Origin: Oscillospiraceae bacterium | GTDB taxonomy: Bacteria; Bacillota; Clostridia; Oscillospirales; Acutalibacteraceae | Length of the DNA stretch: 64,000 nucleotides | Assembly: GCA_015065545.1 (NCBI GenBank) | Contig: SVQA01000010.1 | Coordinates: 29,946-93,945 of the forward strand | Direction: 5' to 3' | Shown here: piece after piece, positions 1 to 8,714 of the stretch | Layout of the letters: each line of letters starts with the position of its first letter | Numbering within the stretch: the first letter of the stretch is position 1 | Translations under genes and position numbers: made by a program | The notes under the pieces: generated by a model | Told to the model about the DNA's origin: nothing | What the model saw: only the letters and a program-made list of their open reading frames with translations | Database searches by the model: none

Positions 1-1086
1 CTTCGCAAGACGCATAGCTGCAAGGCTGTCTGCAGTCTCACCTGACTGGGAAATGATAATTACCAGGTCGCCCTCGTTGATAAGAGGCTCACGATAACGG
101 AACTCGGAAGCAATATCAACCACAACAGGCACTCTTGCAAGCTTTTCTATAACATATTTGCCAACCATACCTGCGTGCATAGCGGTACCGCAGGCAACAA
201 TATAAATCTGATTTATGTCCTTGAGGGTTTCTGCTGTTACACCGCACTCCTCAAGACAAGGAAGCTTGTGAGAAATTCTGGGAGTAATTGTTGTTTTAAC
301 AGCTGTGGGCTGCTCGTGGATTTCCTTGAGCATATAGTGCTCATAGCCGCCCTTTTCTGCAGCTTCCTGATTCCAATCTGCAACCTTCAGCTCTTTCTCT
401 ATCTTATCACCTTCAAGATCACAGAAAGAAACACCATTTTCAGAAAGCAGGGCAATTTCATCGTGCTCCAAAAGATAATACTGATTTGTATATTTGATAA
501 TGGCAGGAACGTCGGATGCAATAAAGGTTTCGTCCTCACCAACACCAACGATAAGAGGACTCTCACGTCTTACAGCATAAAGCTCGCCCTGACGGTCAGC
601 AAAGAGAATACCGAGTGCAAAAGAGCCTTCTACCTGAGCCAGCGTTTTCTTGATAGCCGCTATGGGATCGCCCTCGTAGTTGTAGTCAAGAAGCTGAGCC
701 ACTACCTCGGTATCGGTCTCACTCTTAAACACTCTGCCCAGAGAAATAAGCTGTTCTTTAAGCTCCTTGTAATTCTCGATAATGCCGTTATGTACCAATG
801 TAACCTTATCTCCGCCTGCATGAGGATGAGAATTTGTTGCAGAAGGTACACCGTGAGTTGCCCAACGGGTATGACCTACACCGATGTGGCCGCAGGGAAC
901 ACCCTCACGCTTCATCTTTTCAACAAGGTCATCAAGTCTGCCTTTTTCTTTTGCTACTTTAATTTTGCCGTCCTCAAAAACTGCAATACCTGCAGAGTCA
1001 TAGCCTCTGTACTCAAGTTTACGAAGAGCGTCAACAAGCACCTCACTGCAGTCTTTTTTACCAACATATCCAACAATTCCGCACAT
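1..1086 (-). CDS. glmS: Glutamine-fructose-6-phosphate aminotransferase, C-terminal part cut by window edge
   Basis: GlmS makes glucosamine-6-phosphate from fructose-6-phosphate and glutamine, the entry step to UDP-GlcNAc used by peptidoglycan and by the polysaccharide genes next door. The minus-strand reading begins MCGIVGYVG with the N-terminal nucleophile Cys, followed by the class II glutaminase signatures YRGYDSAG, HTRWATHG and HNGIIENY, and it continues into the first SIS domain (IVACGTAMHAG, IISQSGETAD). About 362 residues are present of the roughly 600 usual for the family; the rest lies beyond base 1. An AAGGAG ribosome site precedes the ATG by a normal distance. The 89-base gap to the next upstream gene is too short for a glmS ribozyme. 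Confidence 0.96.
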   Translation of the reverse strand, partial: MCGIVGYVGKKDCSEVLVDALRKLEYRGYDSAGIAVFEDGKIKVAKEKGRLDDLVEKMKREGVPCGHIGVGHTRWATHGVPSATNSHPHAGGDKVTLVHNGIIENYKELKEQLISLGRVFKSETDTEVVAQLLDYNYEGDPIAAIKKTLAQVEGSFALGILFADRQGELYAVRRESPLIVGVGEDETFIASDVPAIIKYTNQYYLLEHDEIALLSENGVSFCDLEGDKIEKELKVADWNQEAAEKGGYEHYMLKEIHEQPTAVKTTITPRISHKLPCLEECGVTAETLKDINQIYIVACGTAMHAGMVGKYVIEKLARVPVVVDIASEFRYREPLINEGDLVIIISQSGETADSLAAMRLAK

Positions 1087-1143
1087 AAATATGCTCCTTA
1101 AAGTTTATAGATCAAATTTCCGAAAACAAAGTGTAAACGGAAA

Positions 1144-1174
1144 AGTATAAGGTCAGAGTAAACTCACAAATCAA
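1144..1174 (-). promoter_or_regulatory. Possible weak sigma-A promoter for glmS
   Basis: On the minus strand a TTGATT box (1169-1174) and a TATACT box (1144-1149) are separated by 19 bases, in the short gap upstream of glmS. The spacing is long for sigma-A, so readthrough from the upstream gene is equally likely. Confidence 0.3.
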
Positions 1175-1175
1175 C

Positions 1176-3083
1176 TTATTTATTTGTTTTGTGATTAAAG
1201 GTGGGTACAATTTTGCCGAGCATCTGAACAACACCTTCACTGTTATTGTCATCGGCAAAAGTTTTAAGCTGCTCAAGCTTTTCAAGCAAATCCTTCTCGT
1301 CAATAGAAATCTGATTGCCGATAAAAATCTTCTTGTTTTCTGTGGATTTAAGTCCCTCTTCGTTCATAAGAAGTTCCTCAAAGAGCTTCTCGCCGGGACG
1401 TAAGCCTGTAAACTTGATTTCAACATCCCTGTAGGGAACCTTTCCGTACATTCTGATGAGGTTTTCTGCCAGAGTTGTAATCTTAACAGGCTCACCCATA
1501 TCGAGAACGAAAATCTCTCCGCCCTGAGCCATAGCACCTGCCTGAAGAACAAGGGATACAGCCTCGGGAATAGTCATAAAATATCTGATAATGTCAGGGT
1601 GTGTAACAGTAACAGGCTTGCCGCTTTCAATCTGTCTGCGGAAAAGAGGAATAACCGAACCGTTTGAACCCAGAACATTGCCAAATCTCGTGGTAACAAA
1701 ATCTGTTTTTTCTGCGTGCTGTGACATATACTGAACAATCATTTCACAGCAACGCTTTGTTGCACCCATTACATTTGTGGGATTAACAGCCTTATCGGTG
1801 GAAATCATAATAAACTTCTCAACACCGTAATTTTCTGCAAGCTTTGCAATGTTGAAAGTACCGAAAACGTTGTTTTTAACAGCCTCTTCGGGACTGGTTT
1901 CCATAAGAGGAACGTGCTTGTGAGCAGCAGCATGGAACACAACCTGAGGACGGTATTTTTCAAAAATAAGGTTCATTTTTTCAAAATCTCTTACCGATGC
2001 GATAAGAGTTACAAAATCCACCTCATCACCGTACTCGAGTATAAGCTCCTGCTGTATATCGTATGCGTTATTTTCGTAAATGTCTACAATAATTACCTGA
2101 CGGGGATTGTACTTTGCAATCTGTCTTACAAGCTCGCTGCCGATGGAACCGCCGCCGCCTGTAACCATAAGCACTTTATCTTTGATGAATTCTTTTGTCT
2201 GCTCTTTTGAGAAGGTAATTGGCTCTCTGCCCAAAAGATCTTCAATATGAATGTCCTTTACCTGATTAAGAAGCTGAGGATGTCCGCCATCTTCAAAGAG
2301 AAGCTGGCTCAGATATGGCACCATCTTAATCTTACATTGTGTCTTTGAGCAAAGAGAAAGTATACGCTGACGGTCCTCCTCCGTACAGGAAGGAATTGCA
2401 AAAACAATAAGCGAAATATGACTCTGCTCACAGAGAGCGGGAATATCGACAGTACCGCCCAAGACGGGAACTCCCAGTATTTTACTGCCCAGCTTGCTTC
2501 TGTCATCATCAACAAGACCTACAGGCAACATATTCCCCGAAGGATTTGCAGGGTCTTTCTTTGCATTTTCAATATCGGTAAGAAGAAGTGTTGCCGCACG
2601 ACCTGCACCAATAATAAGTGTTCTCTGATAGTTTTCAGACCTGCCCGCTTCCGTGAGTCCGACAACGGCTTTTTTTGCATAATAACGGAACAACATCATC
2701 GAAGCTCCGGTAAACAAGTACTGCAAAACAAAGAATACTGCAGGCGAACTTTCATCAAGTGCACCAAAGAAAGCAAGAAAACCTACAGACAACATCATTC
2801 CTGCCGTTAATCCAATAAAGCACGACAGATACTCATGCTTGCCCAAAAGTCTCCAAAAAAACGAATATGTACCCGATACATACAGTGTAAAGAAGCAGAA
2901 AAGCATTTCCACCGCAATAACAAGAGTAAGGGTTGACCAGTTTATCTGCAGCATCGAACCCTCTGATGCCAACGTGCCAAGATCAAACCACATAAGAATC
3001 AGGTTTGTAATAAAGCCGAATACGGAAATCATTAGTACATCAGCTATCATCAGTATTATTTTTTTAGCATTAAATGTTTTCAT
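1176..3083 (-). CDS. Membrane-bound UDP-HexNAc 4,6-dehydratase (CapD/WbpM/PglF-like)
   Basis: This 635-residue protein belongs to the long CapD/WbpM/PglF family, which converts UDP-GlcNAc to a UDP-4-keto-6-deoxy sugar for surface glycans. The first ~150 residues hold several hydrophobic membrane segments. Next come a first Rossmann region with the GAGRAA nucleotide motif and the catalytic dehydratase domain with TGGGGSIG for NAD. The active-site stretch reads STDKAVNP then NVMGATKR, where Met replaces the usual Tyr of the YxxxK motif, as is typical of this family. A longer reading from a TTG at 3095 is possible, but GGAGC lies directly before the ATG at 3083, so I chose that start. It lies divergently from the large polysaccharide operon and probably supplies it with a precursor. 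Confidence 0.9.
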   Translation of the reverse strand: MKTFNAKKIILMIADVLMISVFGFITNLILMWFDLGTLASEGSMLQINWSTLTLVIAVEMLFCFFTLYVSGTYSFFWRLLGKHEYLSCFIGLTAGMMLSVGFLAFFGALDESSPAVFFVLQYLFTGASMMLFRYYAKKAVVGLTEAGRSENYQRTLIIGAGRAATLLLTDIENAKKDPANPSGNMLPVGLVDDDRSKLGSKILGVPVLGGTVDIPALCEQSHISLIVFAIPSCTEEDRQRILSLCSKTQCKIKMVPYLSQLLFEDGGHPQLLNQVKDIHIEDLLGREPITFSKEQTKEFIKDKVLMVTGGGGSIGSELVRQIAKYNPRQVIIVDIYENNAYDIQQELILEYGDEVDFVTLIASVRDFEKMNLIFEKYRPQVVFHAAAHKHVPLMETSPEEAVKNNVFGTFNIAKLAENYGVEKFIMISTDKAVNPTNVMGATKRCCEMIVQYMSQHAEKTDFVTTRFGNVLGSNGSVIPLFRRQIESGKPVTVTHPDIIRYFMTIPEAVSLVLQAGAMAQGGEIFVLDMGEPVKITTLAENLIRMYGKVPYRDVEIKFTGLRPGEKLFEELLMNEEGLKSTENKKIFIGNQISIDEKDLLEKLEQLKTFADDNNSEGVVQMLGKIVPTFNHKTNK

Positions 3084-3163
3084 AATCTGCTCCAAAAACG
3101 CAATCAGTTGTTCTCAATTTATCTGCATACAAACCTTGCATTATACACAATAATTCATTGAAC

Positions 3164-3192
3164 ATTATAATACACAACTGCCCTAAAGTCAA
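3164..3192 (-). promoter_or_regulatory. Sigma-A promoter for the 4,6-dehydratase gene
   Basis: On the minus strand TTGACT (3187-3192) and TATAAT (3164-3169) are separated by 17 bases, about 80 bases upstream of the dehydratase start. This is a near-consensus sigma-A promoter. The gap 3084-3432 is otherwise AT-rich and holds the divergent promoter of the plus-strand operon; I saw no small gene or clear operator in it. Confidence 0.75.
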
Positions 3193-3329
3193 CAATAACT
3201 GACCATAAGTTTTTTCTTTTTTACACAAATTTCTTAATAATTCAAAACATATAAGAACCATCTTTTTCAAAAAGCATCAGGGATTCACTAAATTATTTGT
3301 GATTTTTGTTTATTTTTGTCTTATTTTAA

Positions 3330-3357
3330 TTGATTTTTTATTATTATATGATATAAT
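3330..3357 (+). promoter_or_regulatory. Sigma-A promoter of the plus-strand polysaccharide operon
   Basis: TTGATT (3330-3335) and TATAAT (3352-3357) are separated by 16 bases, about 75 bases before the first gene of the operon. A further TATAAT-like stretch follows at about 3375-3380, so more than one start is possible. Confidence 0.6.
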
Positions 3358-3432
3358 TAGTCTGTTATAATAGGATTATAATGTGTAAGTGTTTTTTATC
3401 TTACCCCACAATACAACGAGGGAGGCAAGGAA

Positions 3433-4098
3433 ATGTACCGATTTTTCAAAAGAGCCTTTGACATTTTCGTTTCTTTTACGGGTCTTGTAATTCTTTCCTG
3501 GCTTTTACTTATTACCGCTATCGCGATCAAAATAGAATCCAAGGGTCCGATTATCTTTAAGCAGGACAGACTCGGTAAAGGCGGCAAGGTCTTTAAAATA
3601 TACAAATTCCGCAGTATGTGCGTTGGTGCAGAGCACACAGGCTCCGGTGTATATTCTGGAAAGGGCGATGCAAGAGTTACAAAAATCGGCAAAATCATCC
3701 GCGCCACAAGCATAGATGAGCTTCCCCAGCTCCTCAACATACTCAAAGGCGATATGAGCCTTATCGGTCCCAGACCGCCTCTTACATACCACCCTTGGCC
3801 TGTAGAGGAATACACCGAAGAACAATTCAGAATGTTCAATGTCCGCCCGGGTGTTACAGGCTGGGCACAGATTAACGGCAGAAAAGATGTTGAGTGGAAC
3901 AAACGCATTGAACTCAACTGCTGGTACACCGAAAACATATCCTTTTTACTCGACTTTAAAATTTTCTTCATCTCTATATTCAAGGTGTTTACAAACGCAG
4001 ATAACGAAAACACAAAGGAAACTGCCGTAAAACCCACTGCAACTGCTACTCCTGCAGAATGCACAGCAAAAAAGGAAGTAGCCGCTCAGGAACGATAA
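3433..4098 (+). CDS. Initiating sugar-1-phosphate transferase (PglC-type phosphoglycosyl transferase)
   Basis: This enzyme should start repeat-unit synthesis by moving a sugar-1-phosphate from a UDP-sugar onto undecaprenyl phosphate at the inner membrane face. The 221-residue length matches the minimal monotopic phosphoglycosyl transferases. One hydrophobic segment (about residues 11-32) precedes the catalytic domain. The catalytic Asp-Glu pair (D95-E96, in SIDELPQ) is present, followed by GDMSLIGPRPP and VRPGVTGWAQ. The last ~30 residues are a low-complexity Ala/Thr/Lys tail. GGGAGGCAAGGAA precedes the ATG. It is the first gene of the plus-strand operon. A second initiating enzyme for the opposing operon lies at 41405-44065. 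Confidence 0.93.
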   Translation: MYRFFKRAFDIFVSFTGLVILSWLLLITAIAIKIESKGPIIFKQDRLGKGGKVFKIYKFRSMCVGAEHTGSGVYSGKGDARVTKIGKIIRATSIDELPQLLNILKGDMSLIGPRPPLTYHPWPVEEYTEEQFRMFNVRPGVTGWAQINGRKDVEWNKRIELNCWYTENISFLLDFKIFFISIFKVFTNADNENTKETAVKPTATATPAECTAKKEVAAQER

Positions 4099-4123
4099 AC
4101 TTACATACAGAAGGATCTATTTT

Positions 4124-5044
4124 ATGAAACTGCTGCTTACAGGTGCTTTTAATTACACCGAAGAACAACTGAATATTCTCAAAGGCTGCGGTTTTGAAAT
4201 AGCCTTTGTTCAAAACGAGCTGGAAAAGCTCAGCATCGATTGCTCACAGTTTGATGCTGTCGTATGCAACAACCTCTTTAAATTCAACCCCGCAGAAAAC
4301 TTCACCTCCTTAAAAGCCGTTCAGCTTATAAGTGCAGGCTTTAACAATGCTCCCGTAGGCTATCTTGCCTCAAAGGGAATCGCTCTTTACAACGCAAGAG
4401 GCGTGTACAGTGCTCCTATTGCAGAGTGGGTAATCCTTAAAATTTTAGAAATATACAAACACTCTGCGGACTTTGCATTGCAGCAAAAAAACAAGGAGTG
4501 GAAAAAAATCCGCAACCTTTTGGAGCTTGTGGACAAAAGAGTGCTTATAGTTGGAACCGGCTCTGTGGGACTTGAATGTGCCAAACGCCTCAAAGCATTC
4601 GATGCACAGGTGATAGGTGCCGATATTTACGACAGCTCCTCTCCCTTTATCGACGAGTTCTATCCTACAGAAGCTCTCACAGAAGTGCTCCCCACCGCAG
4701 ATGTTGTAATTCTCACACTACCCCTCAATGATAAAACCCGAGGTCTTTTCTCCTCCTCTCTTCTCTCTCTTATGAAAGATGACAGTATTCTCATAAATGT
4801 AGCCCGTGGTGCAATTATCGATGAAAACGCTTTGATTCAGCATCTGGAAAAAGGTAAATTCAAAGGAGTTGTTCTGGACGTATTTGAAGAAGAGCCTCTC
4901 TGCGAGTCAAGTCCCTTGTGGACCTGCGACCGAGTTTCTGTCACACCCCACAACAGCTTTGTCTCTGACGGAAACTCAAACAGAATGTTCTCCCTCATAC
5001 TTAAAAATCTGACTGAATTTGATTTCGGAAAAGCAACAAGATAA
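4124..5044 (+). CDS. D-isomer-specific 2-hydroxyacid dehydrogenase
   Basis: Members reduce 2-keto acids to D-2-hydroxy acids with NAD(P)H, for example D-lactate or phosphoglycerate-type dehydrogenases. The 306-residue protein has the Rossmann motif GTGSVG followed by an acidic GADIYD end to the second strand. The catalytic triad can be seen as Arg in NVARGAIID, Glu in DVFEEEP and His in VTPHNSF. The substrate cannot be told from sequence. It sits 74 bases upstream of a D-Ala ligase-type gene. That order recalls vanH-vanA, but the ligase loop does not support a lactate-specific partner. It could instead make a hydroxy acid for decorating the glycan. Confidence 0.85.
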   Translation: MKLLLTGAFNYTEEQLNILKGCGFEIAFVQNELEKLSIDCSQFDAVVCNNLFKFNPAENFTSLKAVQLISAGFNNAPVGYLASKGIALYNARGVYSAPIAEWVILKILEIYKHSADFALQQKNKEWKKIRNLLELVDKRVLIVGTGSVGLECAKRLKAFDAQVIGADIYDSSSPFIDEFYPTEALTEVLPTADVVILTLPLNDKTRGLFSSSLLSLMKDDSILINVARGAIIDENALIQHLEKGKFKGVVLDVFEEEPLCESSPLWTCDRVSVTPHNSFVSDGNSNRMFSLILKNLTEFDFGKATR

Positions 5045-5118
5045 AATCTGCACTCTTCGATTTTCGTGTGCATATATATAAATAATTATCGAAACCACAA
5101 ATTGAAAGGTTTGTTTCT

Positions 5119-6177
5119 GTGAACAAAAAAAGTATTCTTATCATTTTCGGCGGCAACTCCACCGAACACGAAATCTCCTGCAAATCCGTTATGAACTTTG
5201 TAAATAACGTATCCGAGGAAAAATACGAAAAGCATTATGTGGGCATAAAGAAAAACGGCGACTGGGTTTACTACACAGGCGACACAACTCTCATTCCTAC
5301 AGGCAAGTGGGTAGACGAGGAATCCAACCTCCCCTGCGTTCTCTCTCCCAACACCACAGCAAAGGGACTTTTGCTCTTTGACGGCAAAAACTCCCTTATA
5401 AACATTGATGTTATTATTCCTGTACTTCACGGCAAAAATGGTGAAGACGGCACAATTCAAGGGCTTTTTGAACTTTGCGAGATACCCTATGTGGGCTGTG
5501 GCGTTGTAGCTTCGGGCACATCTATGGACAAAGCATTTACAAAGATTATTGTAGAAAGTCTTGGAAATATTCCTCAGGCAGACTATGTACTTGTCCGTGA
5601 GGGAGATGACGAAAGCTATGCAGCACTCTCTGAAGAAAAACTTGGTTATCCTATGTTTGTTAAGCCATGCAAATCAGGCTCATCTCAGGGAGTTTCAAAA
5701 GTAACAACCCGCGAAGAGTTAGTCAAGGCTGTAAAACTTGCACTTACTCACGATTCAAAGGTACTTATCGAAGAAGCTATTTTCGGCCGCGAACTTGAAT
5801 GTGCAGTGCTCGAAACAAAAGACGGTTTAATCTGTTCCAATGCAGGCGAGGCTGTTGCAGGCGATGTGTTCTACAGCTATGAAGCAAAATACAACAATGC
5901 AGACTCCAAAACAGTTACCTCACCCGAACTTCCCGAAGGTATTAACGAAACTGTAAAACAGTATGCCGCAGATATTTTCAGGGTGCTTGGCGGTAACGGA
6001 CTTTCCAGAATAGACTTTTTCCTTGAGAAAAATACAAACCGCGTTGTATTCAACGAGATTAACACGCTCCCCGGCTTTACGGCCATCAGTATGTATCCTA
6101 TGATGATGGAATGTGTTGGCTATCCTATAGATAAGCTTATGGATACACTTATTGAAAACGCAACTTATTCCAAATAA
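5119..6177 (+). CDS. ddl: D-alanine-D-alanine ligase-type enzyme
   Basis: This ATP-grasp ligase joins two D-amino acids, normally D-Ala-D-Ala, for the peptidoglycan stem peptide in the cytoplasm. It is 352 residues long and starts at a GTG with an AAAGG site upstream. Family signatures are FGGNSTEHEIS at the N terminus, VLHGKNGEDGT, the ATP-grasp KPCKSGSSQGV, and NEINTLPGF near the end. The omega-loop reads FYSYEAKY; the Tyr there is typical of D-Ala-D-Ala ligases rather than of VanA-type D-Ala-D-Lac ligases, which carry His. The N-terminal WVYYTG stretch resembles the longer VanC/VanG branch, so a D-Ser acceptor cannot be excluded. Finding it inside a polysaccharide operon is unusual. Confidence 0.9.
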   Translation: MNKKSILIIFGGNSTEHEISCKSVMNFVNNVSEEKYEKHYVGIKKNGDWVYYTGDTTLIPTGKWVDEESNLPCVLSPNTTAKGLLLFDGKNSLINIDVIIPVLHGKNGEDGTIQGLFELCEIPYVGCGVVASGTSMDKAFTKIIVESLGNIPQADYVLVREGDDESYAALSEEKLGYPMFVKPCKSGSSQGVSKVTTREELVKAVKLALTHDSKVLIEEAIFGRELECAVLETKDGLICSNAGEAVAGDVFYSYEAKYNNADSKTVTSPELPEGINETVKQYAADIFRVLGGNGLSRIDFFLEKNTNRVVFNEINTLPGFTAISMYPMMMECVGYPIDKLMDTLIENATYSK

Positions 6178-6253
6178 ACACTTTCCTCACTATATGCTAT
6201 ATATAATAGGTTGTATCAAATCCAATTAAACTTACTGAAAGCAGGGACTTATT

Positions 6254-7372
6254 TTGAAATTTGTACTGATTTCACCTAAGAACAGAACTGCATGGAACTT
6301 CAGAGGCGACCTTATCAAAGATATTATCAATCTCGGATATGATGTTATTGTTACAGGTCCCAATGATGTTGATGTTGACAAAATAGAAGCTCTTGGTGCC
6401 CGATTTGTAAAGATACCCATGGAGAAAACAGGCGTCAACGTTATGTCGGATCTGAAGTACATAAAGGCTCTAAAAAAACTCTTCAAAGAAGAAAAGCCCG
6501 ATGTAACCTTAGGCTACACAATAAAGCCCGTTATCTACGGTGCTATTGCCGCAAAGCAGGCAAAGGTGCCCCGCAGATATTCTATGATCGCAGGAGCAGG
6601 CTATGTTTTTGTTGCTAAAACCACCAAAGCCAAAATCATCCGTATGCTTGTAAAGATCCTGTATCGCATCGGCTTTAGCTGTGCCCACAAGGTTGTGTTT
6701 ATGAATCCTGACGATTTGCAGGACTTCACTTCTCTTAAACTTCTCAAAAAAGACAAGTGCTGTATGGTCAACGGCTCGGGTGTAAATATGCAGCGTTTCG
6801 AAAGGGAGCCGCTTCCCAAAAAGCCTGTATTCTTTATGCTCTCAAGAGCTTTAAGATGCAAGGGAGTTTCGGAATATCTTGAAGCGGCGCAGATTGTCCA
6901 CGAAAGACACCCCGACGTCCGCATTATGTATCTGGGCGAAATCGACGAAAGTATGCAGGACTCACTAAAACAAACGGAAGTTCAGAAATATATAGACTCG
7001 GGTATTATCGAGTATTATCCCGAGCACCCTGATGTAAGAGTTTATTATCGCCAATGCTCTGTATTTGTTCTTCCCTCTCACCGCGAGGGAATCCCCCGAA
7101 CGGTTCAGGAAGCTATGGCTATGGGTCGACCTGTTATCGTTACCGATGCTCCGGGCTGCAGAGAAACAGTCAAGAACGGAGAAACAGGCTATCTTGTGCC
7201 TGTGGGTAACCCGCAGGCTCTTGCAGATACAATGTGTAAATTCATTGAAAACCCCGATCTTATAAATAAACTTGGCGAAGCCAGTTACGAATATTGTAAA
7301 GAAAAATTTGATGTCTGCAAGGTAAACAAAACCCTGCTCTCTCATCTGGATATGATTAAAACGGAGGAATAA
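6254..7372 (+). CDS. Glycosyltransferase family 4
   Basis: A retaining GT-B glycosyltransferase that should add one sugar to the lipid-linked repeat unit. The N-terminal half ([13 protein letters not shown], then [12 protein letters not shown]) is the acceptor domain. The C-terminal half carries the nucleotide-sugar region with [20 protein letters not shown], including the EX7E pair, and APGCRETV. The length of 372 residues fits the family. The start is a TTG preceded by CAGGGA. It is followed after two bases by the nucleotide sugar dehydrogenase, so the genes are transcribed together. Donor and acceptor sugars cannot be read from sequence. Confidence 0.88.
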   Translation: MKFVLISPKNRTAWNFRGDLIKDIINLGYDVIVTGPNDVDVDKIEALGARFVKIPMEKTGVNVMSDLKYIKALKKLFKEEKPDVTLGYTIKPVIYGAIAAKQAKVPRRYSMIAGAGYVFVAKTTKAKIIRMLVKILYRIGFSCAHKVVFMNPDDLQDFTSLKLLKKDKCCMVNGSGVNMQRFEREPLPKKPVFFMLSRALRCKGVSEYLEAAQIVHERHPDVRIMYLGEIDESMQDSLKQTEVQKYIDSGIIEYYPEHPDVRVYYRQCSVFVLPSHREGIPRTVQEAMAMGRPVIVTDAPGCRETVKNGETGYLVPVGNPQALADTMCKFIENPDLINKLGEASYEYCKEKFDVCKVNKTLLSHLDMIKTEE

Positions 7373-7374
7373 AT

Positions 7375-8688
7375 ATGTCACTCTATCAGAAAATCGTAAA
7401 CAAAGAAGAAAAAATCTCTCTTGTCGGTCTCGGCTATGTTGGTATGCCTATTGCCGTATCCTTCTCAAAGAAGGTAGATGTTATAGGCTTTGATGTAAAC
7501 AAAGCTAAAATTGACCTCTACAAAAGCGGTATCGACCCCACAAAAGAGGTTGGCGATGAGGCTATTAAGAACTGCTCCGTGGATTTCACAAGTGACCCCG
7601 AAAGACTCCGCGAAGCAAAATTCCACATCGTTGCAGTTCCCACCCCCGTAAACGCAGACCATACTCCGGACCTCTCTCCTGTTGAGGGTGCAAGCCACAT
7701 TCTCGGTAAATACCTTACAAAAGGTTCAATCGTTGTATACGAGTCCACCGTTTATCCCGGTGTAACAGAGGATGTTTGTGTTCCTATCCTTGAGGCTGAG
7801 TCAGGACTTAAGTGCGGTGTTGACTTTAAAATCGGTTACAGCCCCGAGCGTATCAACCCCGGCGACAAGGTACACAGACTTGAGACTATCGTAAAGATTG
7901 TTTCAGGTATGGACGAAGAAACTCTCGACGAGGTCGCAAAGGTTTACGAGCTTGTTGTTGAAGCAGGCGTACACAGAGCAGAAAGTATCAAGGTTGCAGA
8001 GGCTGCAAAGGTTATCGAAAATTCCCAGCGTGATATCAACATCGCATTTATGAACGAGCTTTCCATCATCTTCAACAAGATGGGAATAGATACAAAGGCT
8101 GTACTCGAAGCCGCAGGCACAAAATGGAACTTCCTCAAATTCTTCCCCGGTCTTGTTGGCGGTCATTGCATCGGTGTTGACCCCTACTACCTTACATACA
8201 AGGCAGAGCAGATGGGCTACCACTCCCAGATTATCCTCTCAGGCAGACGAATCAACGACGATATGGGCAAATATGTTGTTGAGTCCTTAGTTAAGAAACT
8301 CATTCAGGCAGATATTTCCGTGAAGAGCGCAAAGGTTGCAATTCTCGGCTTTACCTTCAAGGAAAACTGCCCCGATACAAGAAACACAAGAATCATTGAT
8401 ATAGTAAACGAGCTCAAGGAATACTCCATCACTCCTGTAATTGCAGACCCCGTTGCAGACAAGGACGAGGCAAAGCACGAATATGGCATGGAGTTTGCAG
8501 ATATGGATGCAATCCGCAATATGGATGCTGTCATCCTCGCAGTTTCTCACGAAGAGTTCTCCTCTCTCACTATGGAGGATATGGCAAAGTTCTACTCAGG
8601 CGAGCATGCAAAGGTACTCCTCGACATCAAGGGACTTTTAAACCGCAAAGAGTTCGAGAACGCAGGCTACATTTACTGGAGACTTTAA
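7375..8688 (+). CDS. UDP-HexNAc 6-dehydrogenase (TviB/WbpO-like nucleotide sugar dehydrogenase)
   Basis: This enzyme oxidises C6 of a UDP-sugar twice with NAD to give a UDP-uronic acid. The N-terminal Rossmann motif is VGLGYVGMP. The middle domain carries [15 protein letters not shown] with the catalytic Cys (C265). The C-terminal UDP-binding domain contains [15 protein letters not shown]. Its length (437) and opening fit the Vi-antigen TviB/WbpO branch, which acts on UDP-GlcNAc or UDP-GalNAc, better than UDP-glucose dehydrogenases. The WbpP/TviC-like epimerase two genes downstream supports UDP-GalNAcA as the product; that pairing is inference. Confidence 0.9.
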   Translation: MSLYQKIVNKEEKISLVGLGYVGMPIAVSFSKKVDVIGFDVNKAKIDLYKSGIDPTKEVGDEAIKNCSVDFTSDPERLREAKFHIVAVPTPVNADHTPDLSPVEGASHILGKYLTKGSIVVYESTVYPGVTEDVCVPILEAESGLKCGVDFKIGYSPERINPGDKVHRLETIVKIVSGMDEETLDEVAKVYELVVEAGVHRAESIKVAEAAKVIENSQRDINIAFMNELSIIFNKMGIDTKAVLEAAGTKWNFLKFFPGLVGGHCIGVDPYYLTYKAEQMGYHSQIILSGRRINDDMGKYVVESLVKKLIQADISVKSAKVAILGFTFKENCPDTRNTRIIDIVNELKEYSITPVIADPVADKDEAKHEYGMEFADMDAIRNMDAVILAVSHEEFSSLTMEDMAKFYSGEHAKVLLDIKGLLNRKEFENAGYIYWRL

Positions 8689-8714
8689 TATAAGCACTAA
8701 ACTCAGGTGGTAAT

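Noticed and set aside
175..1101. Long plus-strand open frame opposite glmS
   Set aside because: It is antisense to a clear GlmS reading, is rich in Cys and Leu without domain pattern, and has no ribosome site.
1087..1175. glmS ribozyme upstream of glmS
   Set aside because: The gap is only 89 bases, shorter than the ribozyme, and I see none of its paired core.
4124..6177. Glycopeptide-resistance (vanHA-type) cluster
   Set aside because: There is no vanX-like dipeptidase or vanRS pair next to it, and the ligase loop has Tyr (FYSYEAKY) rather than the His of D-Ala-D-Lac ligases. I kept only the gene-order similarity as a finding.
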